From positions 343,797 through 405,125 of the forward strand of contig NMRA01000333.1 of assembly GCA_002633005.1 (NCBI GenBank): a stretch of DNA of 61,329 nucleotides. The letters are read 5' to 3'. The notes beneath the pieces were generated by a model. That model saw only the letters and a list, made by a program, of their open reading frames with translations, made no database searches and was not told the DNA's origin. Shown here piece by piece: positions 10,101 to 19,800 of this stretch; the stretch's first letter is position 1; every line of letters begins with the position of its first letter. Made by a program: the position numbers and the translations under genes. Origin of the DNA: Phoronis australis (Eukaryota; Phoronida; Phoronidae).

Positions 10101-10560
10101 CTTCCTTGAGTAAACTAAATTATTTACCCTGGTGTTGGAAAATTGGCGTTCTTCAGTTATTCTGCTGCTAAACTTGCGATGCCCTCTTTGGGCGCCATTG
10201 CGTCACCTGTTGGCCAATTTCCATGCTATTCAATCAAATGTGAGGTTGCATACATGTCATAACAATCGCAAATGGTTTCATTTCATTACAAGTTTTTACT
10301 ATTTTATGATCAGAAAACCCAATTTCAGAAAAAAAACTTTCGAGAGATATCGCAAAATTTTCGGAAATGGCGCATGCATACGTGCGGGTGCCACAAGTAC
10401 GCACTGTTTTCAAAAGGACCACAGATTTCCTTTGTTACAAAAGGCGGAGAATTACGAAAAATAACGTTATTAGATTGTCTTACTTCTATAAACGGCTGTA
10501 ACAGGCAAGGTGAATGTCGGTTCATTCCCAGATTATGCATGCACCCCCATTGTTAGCTCT
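10070..10560 (+). repeat. Dispersed repeat, copy 1 (second copy at window end)
   Basis: Shares a series of blocks with 60770-61240 in the same order and orientation: AAATTGGCGTTCT, TTATTCTGCTGCTAAA, GCGTCACCT.TTGGCCA, GAGAGAT.TCGCAAAA and GGAAATGGCGC. The overlapping open frames are not conserved between copies, so it is a noncoding or dead mobile element. Confidence 0.8.
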
Positions 10561-10624
10561 AAGATTCACGACGAGGTGACAAGCTAAGCACCGGGGTTCG
10601 GTGATGATTTTGGTGTCTAACCGG

Positions 10625-10781
10625 AGCTCTACACACACTATAGCTACCTTGCTGTATGTTGACGATAGTCTTCATACAGCTCTACACACACTATAGCTAC
10701 CTAGCTGTATGTTGACGATAGTCTTCATACAGCTCTACACACACTAGCTACCTAGCTGTATGTTGACGATAGTCTTCATAC
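10625..10781. repeat. Minisatellite, 53-bp unit, three copies
   Basis: Unit begins AGCTCTACACACACTATAGC and ends GATAGTCTTCATAC. Copies lie at 10625-10677, 10678-10730 and 10731-10781; the third lacks 2 bp. Confidence 0.92.
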
Positions 10782-10799
10782 AGCTAGCTGTCTTTCTAC

Positions 10800-12690
10800 C
10801 TCAGTTTGTTCATTTATGCAACTTTTGTAATATACAGCATTTTAAATGCATTCTTAGTTTTCACTTTAAAGAATATCTTATTACTGTACTTTGTGTTACG
10901 GCAGGGTCAAATGTTCTGGAAAGAAATTTGTACTGCCTGAGTAAAGAATTCCGCAGCCACACAACTTGGCTACTAAAATCTGACAGTTACTGAAATTCTG
11001 CTTGAAGCTTTGAACACGGCCTTTTCAATAAGTTCCTGTCTCTTGCGATGAACACTAATGTGCACTCTTATTCTAAGTATCTATTTCCCTCTGTGTTTCA
11101 CACTAGCGGCTAGTTTAATTTTAAAGTGTGCAGAGAGGGTCTGGCACATGTGTACTGCAAGCTTTGTTTCTTGGTAGTGATGCTTCGTGTTACAATGTTA
11201 TTTATTCCAGTATCAAGGGTCTCATAACAACAAACCAAAGTACTGAAGGACTCTTTTGCTTCTTTATTCAGGAAGTCTAATTTGTGCATGCTCAGTAATG
11301 CCTAAGCAGATGGTTACACAGCAACTCTTGTTGTGACAATTGAAAAAAATCACTCTAAAGCCCACGGCAATTAAACGAAATTTAATAACATTAACTTTAC
11401 ACGCATTAATACAATTCCATGAGAATGTGTTCCTTGTTTTAATGTAGCCGTATCTTTGGCAAATGTGCGTTTGACCAGAAACATACCGATGTGGTCGACA
11501 TAAGATAGTTTAAAATTAAATATCAAAATTATATGAAAAAACGCAACAATTGAAATAACTGAATACTCTGGCATATTTCACTCACAGACAGCCAGAGGGC
11601 TTATCACTGCAGTAAATCAAATGCAAAGCTGTTAACATAAACAAACTGCTGCACACTTGTTAAGTGGCCATCCCTATAAACCTACCCCAACTTAGGGACT
11701 GGACTTCAGACACACCATGGAATGTTAATACTAACATGGAGGAGACTTCTTAGTTATTGCCACTGATTCAAGTTGTGTACATGAGTGTTGGTGTAATTGT
11801 GGACGTACTAAATGGAGGCAGGCCAGTGAGTGTTGGTGAAAGTTGTTGATGACCACTCAGACTGTGTGAGCCAGTCAGCTGTCCTTTTGATGGGTCTCTA
11901 ACCACATTTAAATAATTTACTAAATTAAACAAATATCACTTATCATGTTTAACGCGTGTACTGTTTTTTTCTGGCACTGTCTTATTATTTAGAAAAAAAA
12001 CTTATACGTCCAACTAAGGTTGCTTAATATATAAGAGTTCCAAATTGTTTAATTTTATTTCTAAAAATTCACAAGCAAATTCAGTCTAGCAACAGAGAGT
12101 TTTCTGGGAAATAACTGTAACCAACTCTTATACTTCACCCATACACAGATCCAAGCCTCTGATATTGGTGAGTCGTGTATGACAAACACTTTCCAGCCAG
12201 TTGCTTTAGACCTTTCTATGCGCCATGCAAAGGATACTGCCATTCTTAAGCTTCCATTTAGTGATTACCAGGACTTGTCTCCATTTAGGTGCAGAAAACA
12301 TCAGGTATCCCAATGGTGTTAAGCACTTAAGCTATAAATCTATTGCAGAGGACATATTGAATTGTCTATCAATGACTTTGTGGACAGATATGATTATACA
12401 TAGTTGGTGGTTGATTACTCCTTACTGGTATTGGCTGCTCTGTATTGTCTCAATGGCTGCCAGTTTGAAATTTTCCTACGTCCTCCTGTCTGGGTTATGG
12501 TTAAGTTTCATCAGCTTGGATCACCATATGAAGTAAAGGAAACTTTACACCATCATTTTCATAGTTTGTACATCTGTCATCAACAAACATGCAAGAAAAT
12601 TTGAGCATTTTAACAAAAATAATGCAGTCAGCTTTGAAAGTTGATAAAACTATTTTGTTCGGATTTTAGGCAACTTTACCATACCAGTAG
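10800..12690. other. Intergenic or intronic stretch without recognised gene
   Basis: AT-rich. Several short open frames have no recognisable domain or splice-supported extension. Nothing else is supported. Confidence 0.5.
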
Positions 12691-12699
12691 CTTGTGTTC

Positions 12700-12942
12700 T
12701 CAGTGTGTTTCTAATGACCAGTCACTGCAACTAAATTCAACATCAGTGTGTTTCTAGTGACCTTTCAGTGACTGCATCTAAACCGAACATGAATCAGTGT
12801 GTTTCTAGTGACCTTTCAGTGACTGCATCTAAACTGAACATGAATCAGTGTGTTTCTAGTGCCCGTTCAGTGACTGCATCTATATTGAACATTAAGTAGG
12901 GTGTTTCTAGTGCCTGTCTAGTGATTGCGTCTAAACTGAACT
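12700..12942. repeat. Minisatellite, 51-bp unit, about 4.5 copies
   Basis: Unit TCAGTGTGTTTCTAGTGACC followed by TTTCAGTGACTGCATCTAAA. Units start at 12700 (partial), 12743, 12794, 12845 and 12897 with increasing divergence. Confidence 0.9.
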
Positions 12943-13856
12943 GTGTTCTGTCAAAGAAGGGAACCAGCATGCTCAGGGTACAAACTGACCTGCAGTCAAC
13001 TTTGAGTGCCCTGTCTCAAAAAATAATGAACTGTTGGTTCTCTCAAAACCCTGAAATAACATCTAATTTGACAGTTTAAGCCCCATTTCAGTATGGTAAG
13101 TGGCCTCAGTCAAATATTATTTTTGTGATGGAAGGCTGGTTTATAAATGCTGCTTCAAGCAAAACTGCGTCAGAGTTAACTGGAGATGAAGAGCTGAGTG
13201 AGTACATGAACTAGACCAGGCGTACAGCAGGATTTTGTGTTATGTAAGCAGAGATCCAACTCATGTGCGTGTAACTGCACAACCTCTATCAGCTTTTTTG
13301 ACATTTTTATTATTCCACTTGTTATGTAATACACTAGGTATACAAAACTTGTTTACAAAATGCAAATCATTCGTACACCCCTCATAAACACGTGTTCAAA
13401 CAAACACATAATCCCAGGTCACCAGTTAAGCAGGCAAGCTATTCCAAAAGATGTAAAAAAGTAGATCATTCTATAAATATTTGTGGATACTTGCAATTTC
13501 TAAAGAAAAGAGAAATTGTCTATAAATGTATCGACTGAAGGTCAGGTCTTTGCAATACATTGCATATGAATATGGTGTTTTATTAGTATTAAGATCGAAA
13601 TTAATCACTGATTACCATATATTATAGTCTTGCCATCTATTTCTATGTTGAGTTTATATCTGCTTGATATCTTGTTTATATTCAGATTAAACACTGGTAT
13701 AAGCAGATTAAAGTCAGGAACATTTTGATGACTCCATTTCATTCTAAGCACCACAATGACCACCTCAACTAGCCGTGCATTGACAACTGTGATGCTTGGC
13801 ACAGATATTGCTGATGTCGCTTTTCCCTTAGTGTGTTCAGTTAGGAATTAGCTTTG
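12943..13856. other. Intergenic stretch downstream of the small membrane-protein gene
   Basis: No gene is recognised. The last part, read on the minus strand, is the probable 3' UTR and flank of the gene ending at 13857. Confidence 0.4.
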
Positions 13857-14173
13857 CTATTGGTGAATTGTTTCTAATTTGTTGTCGTCTTGTTCTGCAG
13901 GAGCAGTTTGTTGACTCCGTTTCTTCTTTCTGATCAGTAGAACCAGCACCAGCACCAGCACCAGCGCGATGACAACTACGGCACTAGATACAGCTATTGC
14001 CGCTATCTGCCCTTCTGTCAGACCAACACTCTTTGTACTCTGCTGTCCTGTTGTTGTGTACTGGCCCGTTGTATACTGTCCTGTTGTGTGTCCACTTAGT
14101 GATACATTCTGGGTTGTCTGGTAACTGCCAGAACTTGTGACAGTACTTTTTGTGGTGGCAGTGTCGTTTGTGT
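13857..14173 (-). CDS. Ectodomain, transmembrane and tail exon of the small membrane protein
   Basis: Acceptor TTTCAG at 14174 and upward, then two bases completing an Asp codon and 104 codons to TAG at 13859-13857. A (CAGCAC)3 repeat on the plus strand encodes the LVLVLV part of the membrane span. Confidence 0.65.
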
Positions 14174-14615
14174 CTGAAATTAAAGCGTTTCAGAAACACA
14201 GTTTTTGTGACATGTTTACCTGCTATTACATTCCCAGTCAAGATATTTTTTCCAAATGTATTAGTAAGGCAAAATTTGACGTACCTGAAGGATAGAGTGC
14301 AGAAATAAAGACAGCCATATTATAGACGTTTTTCCATTTTTCAGTAAGATTCAACTTCAGGCACGCCTCACTGGGTCATGATTCATTTTGTTTAGAAATT
14401 GTCTGACATTTTAAAACCTGCGATGTTTATAAAAGCACGCATCAATTCAGTTGTCTCTGATTGTAATAAGCAAACAAAAGCATGCATCAATTCAGTTGTC
14501 TCTGATTGTGATAAGCAAATATCAAGTTACATGACTCAAAGTTTTGATTACCTGCTTGGGCCTCTATTGCAAGAAGTGAAAAGAAAATGATGGAGAAGAG
14601 CTTCGTGTGTTTCAT
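13857..14615 (-). CDS. Small secreted-pathway single-pass membrane protein, Thr/Ser-rich, two exons
   Basis: Two minus-strand exons (14615-14552 and 14173-13857) join into 126 codons plus a stop. The start MKHTKLFSIIFFSLLAIEAQ is a typical signal peptide with a predicted cut near AQA. Then come about 50 residues rich in Thr, Ser and Gln with repeated TTGQ (GHTTGQYTTGQYTTTGQQ), likely O-glycosylated and with two Asn sequons (NDT, NVS). A hydrophobic span of about 22 residues (IAAIAVSSAVVVIALVLVL and on) is followed by the stop-transfer RKKKR and a short polar tail. The layout is a type I mucin-like membrane protein. Splice sites are canonical (GTAATC, TTTCAG). No known family was recognised and the ligand or function is unknown. 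It could also be the end of a longer gene with a missed middle exon. Confidence 0.65.
14552..14615 (-). CDS. Signal-peptide exon of the small membrane protein
   Basis: ATG at 14615-14613, 21 codons, then one base before donor GTAATC. The first Met is chosen because a hydrophobic signal core follows directly. Confidence 0.65.
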
Positions 14616-14769
14616 GATTGCACAAGTGAGATGGAACATCCCTCTTTCCCTGTTGATGCTGTTTGTGTGGTGGGATTATTGTTGTGACTTGTGTATCTCC
14701 ACTGTTTCATTGTTGCCAAGCATTGAAGGTACAGTTGTAATCACTCTCCCTAGAATCTGAACTATTTTT

Positions 14770-15170
14770 AATTACAAATACTCAACTATCATGGCAAGAT
14801 CTTGTGTTACTGTCCTATCACAAACCTCAGTCTCTTATTTCCCTTGCACAAAAGGTGTTAGACAAGGTTGTGTCCTGACTGTCTCTGGCTATTTTCAGTG
14901 TTTATTATTGGATTTAGTAAATCATATTTAAAGAGGGAGGTAGAGGCATATGATTCTCAGATGATGTCGAGATTAGGTTATTGTTTTTTTGTAGATGATC
15001 TATTATTAGTTTCTGACACTGTTATCAAACTAAATCAATGTACATGAGGAATTTTGTAGCAACTGAAACCTCAGTCATAGTTGTGGTCTTTAAACGTGGA
15101 GAAATGGTTTCCTCGTATGAGATTTAATGTTTTTTCAAAGTCAGAAAAATTGAAACTACTCTTAAACTAA
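14770..15170 (+). pseudogene. LINE reverse-transcriptase relic
   Basis: A decayed frame reads TKGVRQGCVLT, then after a frameshift IFSVFIIGFSKSYLKREVEA, then FFVDDLLLVSDT and VVVFKRGEM. These correspond in order to the RT block GVRQGC.LSP, the following helix, the catalytic F.DD box and the K..VVFK.GG segment of non-LTR retrotransposons. Stops and shifts make it inactive. Confidence 0.75.
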
Positions 15171-15205
15171 TAGCTTGACATCATGTAGACTACAGTGGGC
15201 CCAAT

Positions 15206-15290
15206 ACTGTGGTACTCTAGCAACTGTGGTATTCTAGCAACTGGGCTACTCTAGCCACTGTTGTACTCTAGCAACTGTGGTACTCTAGCC
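15206..15290. repeat. Minisatellite, about 21-bp unit, four copies
   Basis: Unit of the form ACTGTGGTACTCTAGCA repeated with substitutions inside the LINE relic. Confidence 0.8.
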
Positions 15291-15599
15291 ATGAAATAGT
15301 TAAAACCAGTTTATCTCCCTGGATTTACTTTTAATTATTTGACACCATGATTATTACCAGACAGTTATGGGGTACTAAGTAACTATGCTCTGTAGGCAGG
15401 CTGAAATGTGCATAATTATGAGATTTGAAAATGTGTACTGAAATTAAAAAAGAAAACTTCGAATTCTCTGTACTAAATGTATGCAAAAAGCAGTAATGTA
15501 CTGTACAAAAATATTACAATTGGACGCTAACATAACCGGTCTAATGTTATGGGTTGTCAGGACAGGTGCGAGAGCTAATTGAAAGAAGTTTGAAGAACT

Positions 15600-15935
15600 A
15601 GGCTCACAATGTGTGACCCATGTTGTTCAGATATGGGTTTGGAGAAGTCTGGTTGATTGGTTTGGGAATCATCCAATTATTTTGTATGGAATTCAATCAG
15701 TGACTTTTTATTGTTTTGTCCAGGAATGGCAAACAGAAATTGTCAGCTAGAACAGATTACAGTTTTAATACAGTTACAGTATTTACTAAAACTGACTTGG
15801 TATGTGAGGACTATTGAACCTCCTTGAACACTCACTTCAAGTTTATTTGTAAAATTTTAATGCTCATTGCACAAGCTTTGTATCAAAGTAGGCTGTCATT
15901 ATAATGTATCCAGAGATATTATAATAAATCTGAAA
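15600..15935 (+). pseudogene. LINE C-terminal relic
   Basis: The frame contains YGFGEVWLIGLGNHPI then FYCFVQEWQTEI, and further down SLHKLCIKVGCHYNVSRD. This resembles the region after the RT domain in non-LTR elements (RYGF..VW..QGVG..., F.QEW, SSHKLNIE.GRH). It probably belongs to the same insertion as 14770-15170, interrupted by expansions. Confidence 0.6.
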
Positions 15936-16140
15936 TTTGTAATATGGAAGTGATTGAAGATGGGGACATTTTATTTGTAATATGGGAGTGATTGAAGATG
16001 ACATTTTATTTGTAATATGGGAGCGATTGAAGATGAGGACATTTTATTTGTAATATGGAAGTGATTGAAGATGAGGACATTTTATTTGTAATATGGAAGT
16101 GATTGAAGATGAGGACATTTTATTTGTAATATGGGAGTGA
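15936..16140. repeat. Minisatellite, 38-bp unit, about six copies
   Basis: Units start TTTGTAATATGG at 15936, 15974, 16009, 16047, 16085 and 16123. One copy has lost GAGG and one nearby base set, giving 35 bp. Confidence 0.9.
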
Positions 16141-16760
16141 TTGTTGTTTGTATCTTCTTCCATATCTACAAAGTTCATTCAGGGAAGGATTGTTGTGAAA
16201 ATTTCAGACTAGTGAGGATATCATGGTTGAGATTGATTTGGTCTGTATTGGTTCCTTACTTAAGGTTTTTTCTGGGATAGCTAAGAATTGGCCATTCGTT
16301 GATGCTTAGTTTATAAAATGACCCATGGTGACTAGCCATCTTGTTGAGCCACAACTCAAATGACCCAAGGAGACTAGCCATCTTGCTGAGCCACAACTCA
16401 AATAACCATTTGTCATTTCGTTTTAAGCCCATAAACCAGTTGAGGCCAAATGGTCTTATTCAAAAGTAATTTTTGAATAAAGGGCAGGCTAATAGTGGTT
16501 TTAAATTCTGAAGTTTCAACAGGTAACCTATAGTTTATCATGTTTCTGATGTTTTCAACAATTAACCTATACCTCATCATTGTTAATTCTGATGTTTTCA
16601 ACAGGTTATCTGTGACTCGTGTTTCTGATGTTTTCAGTAAGTAACCTAAAACTTATCATGTTTCATATGTTTTGTCAATCTAGGAACAAGGATGAAACTC
16701 CTATAAAATACCTCGAAAGATAAAAGTTACTCTAAACGATGTTCTTAATTATTTTTTCAG
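16141..16760 (+). other. Stretch upstream of first PGK exon found
   Basis: Ends with the polypyrimidine tract and AG of the PGK exon at 16761. Earlier PGK exons, such as one encoding GGGMAFTF, were looked for here and upstream and were not found. Short TTTCTGATGTTTTCA repeats occur at about 16500-16660. Confidence 0.5.
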
Positions 16761-16837
16761 GGTTTGGACGTGGGTGATGAGACCATGGCAAGCTTTGTGT
16801 CTGTTGTTGGTAAAGCAAAGCTGATAGTTTGGAATGG
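16761..16837 (+). CDS. PGK1: PGK exon (GLDVGDET...IVWNG)
   Basis: Acceptor ATTTTTTCAG, donor GTAAGT, 25 codons plus two bases. It holds the IVWNGP motif start. Confidence 0.93.
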
Positions 16838-19800
16838 GTAAGTGTTGATTGTTGATACTCTTTATAGTACCAGTCTGGTGCAATGGGTTATTTTTGAAAG
16901 TGTTTATAGTATCTGTCTGGTGGAAGGGGTAAGACTTGATACTGTTTATAGTATCTGTTTGGATGGTCTGAAGAGACTGGTTCAAAACAATCCAGTCCAA
17001 AGTAAGTGGACAAAGTTGGATTTCCTCATCATTGGGGATAATAACCCTTCACGACTCATTCCATTTGTTCTGATGGTCTCGCACTCAGTCATTCAGACGG
17101 CTGTGGTTTGAAAACATTCCTACTGTGTCCTGTACAACTGGAAAGCAACATGCCCGCATTTTGAGAACCAGTTGATGCTAGTTATTGACTGGAGTCAAGT
17201 GGTTCTCAAAAGGTGGTCACGTTATATCAGACCATTACTAATGAGTTTACTGGAAATATTTACATGATGAAGCATGTACCTTTCTTTTGACTGACGTCTG
17301 CATATTTTGTATGTTTGCAGTCAACAGTTCTGCGTTGTGTTGGTGTTGTAGCTAAATCAGATTTCAAAACTTTTATAAACAATGCCATGGTATTACATTT
17401 TCACACCTCCTCGTATTCAGTGTCCCAATTTGAGAAATATGATGGGTGTCCCAAATTTTAGAAATTGTGCCAAACTGGAGAATTTTTACTGTATTTTTTT
17501 TTCTTGGAGTTACCTTAAGTTCTCAAACTCCTGACTTGAGCTCTGTTTTATTTATATTTAAGATATATTTTTGTCTAAACCCTAGGTACACCATAGATTT
17601 ATATGCTTGTTCAGTTGAGATATCTTCAGTCTACTAAGAAAGTTGTAATGTGTCGTAGCTTTTGCTTCGTGTTCACTGACTTTCACAAAAGATATGTTGA
17701 CTTCTTTGGAAATCTCATGGCTTAAGCAAACTTGTTGTTACAGGCCAGTGGGTGTGTTTGAGTTTGAGAATTTTGCCAAGGGTACCAAGTCACTAATGGA
17801 TGCGGTGGTCAATGCCACACAACAAGGATGCACCACCATAATAGGTAATGTGTACAATAACGCTTTTCCAAACTGCATTAATAGAAAATGACTATTGACA
17901 GTATTACTGGTATCCCTCTGGTCATTGCTTACAATGGTTTGTAGTGCTTCTATATTGGCAAGAAAGCTATATTTTGCAGTTTCACAATTAGGCCTTATAC
18001 TGTCTTCAAATTAGTTTGGTAAAATGATGGAAGGGGGAGCCTTAGTTGCGGGCGAAAGCCAACAATTTTCATGGTGAATAATACAAGTTCCATATTACAA
18101 ATATACTGCTAATAAGAAATGAGGTTACTAAAGCACGTCCCCGCAATACATGATCAACACAAGGTTTTTGTCGTATTTCTAGTTGAGCCGAACTCGTGAT
18201 TTTCCATTTGTTTTGTCTAAAGTTGTCACGGCTTGTATGCGGGGTGTTGGTATTTTGTCAATATGGCCAATGATACTTTTGGAAACTTGTTATGTCAAGC
18301 ATGTGAACATTCAGCATCAGACCAGTTATATAGTCTGGCGGCCATGTTATTTTCAACTTCGTTTCCTGTCTGCGCTGGATATTTGGAATATTGCATTAAG
18401 TCTTTATGCTTGGTTGCCTCCACACGACATGTTTTCACGAGTCATGAGGTACAACTTGACTGACAACGTAAGTTTATCTTATAGGTGAAGTGCTAAATCC
18501 GGAGTTCATTTGCAAAGTAAATATCTACTTAAAGTTAAGATAGAACAACGCATATTTTAATCCAAATGTGTTGATTACCATATTGTTCTTAACTGGCAGA
18601 AGAATGGACGGTCTGTTACAAAATTTCGTTAGTTTACTGTACACAAAAACACTGGCTTGAGCGATAACAACGAAAGTTGGCTATCTTGTCATGTTGAACA
18701 TGCTAATCAATTTTTTATAAACAAATATTTTGAAAAAAGTCTGATTAGGAACGTTACCGCAAACCAATTATACGAAAGTTTTCGGTTACTGCTGATGGTA
18801 AACTGCTAATGCATCGACTGAAAGTTCGAAAGAAAAAATCAAAGCGAGAATTTTTAAATATCTGACCGCCATTTTTCAGTCGGGTCAGGAAGGTTACTAA
18901 TGTTTGCAGCTGTACAAGTCATGTTTCAATTTTGCGACAAACTGTGATCAAAAGGCGATACATTGCTTTGAGACCAATTACAGGCCGACCCCTGCTCGGC
19001 CAGTCTACCTCCTTGCTTGAGAAATTTTGGAAGTATAATATGTAATGTTTTTGTTAACTAAAAATAGATGCAATTGCAATGGCAGCTTGCAGTAGTCTCC
19101 GTCATTTTACATGACAACAAGATTTTTCGTCTACACCTATGTGGTCATGTGACCCGTTAGTTCCTGTATATCACTTACAGTAGGTGGTGGTGCTGCTGGT
19201 CATATTCCTCATCATGATGACATTCTTTTTACTATGGTGATCTTTCACCTCTTTGGTACACAATATGGCCGACGAAGGAAATTATATTTTATCAAATTTC
19301 TCCACAGAAGTAAAGATTATAAAATGTTTTGTTCATCACTAGAATAGGTTGTACTTTGTAGATGTCATAAGACAACATTTGTCAATGTTCAATTTATTTA
19401 CAGCAAGGTAATCAGCCTTTGAAAATGACAAAATATCAAGTTTATTAATTATTTTTCTGTGAAGTAAGTCGGGAATTACCCTACTAACAAAAATTGAAAC
19501 CATGGACTGCCAAAAACTCTATTGGGGTTGGCCTACTTTAAAATTGTGAAATCTAAAATGGCACATCTGCACAATGTCTTGGGCTCAAGTTGCTGGCTCA
19601 TTTGGCCACAATTCAAGGCAGGTTGAGCATGGTAATGTTTCTAAATCCAAAAGTGGCATTCTCCTTTAACTTAAAAGTTAAAGGAGAATGCCACCCAAAA
19701 AAATAACCTAGTTTGTATCAAGTTAGATACAGTACTTCCATTCGATAAAAGCAAGTACATCTCTCTTACCTGACACCTGACGACAGACGAAGGTGTTGAA

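Noticed and set aside
18183-18488. 101-codon ORF in the PGK intron
   Set aside because: A second overlapping ORF in another frame is equally open; no domain, signal or splice support.
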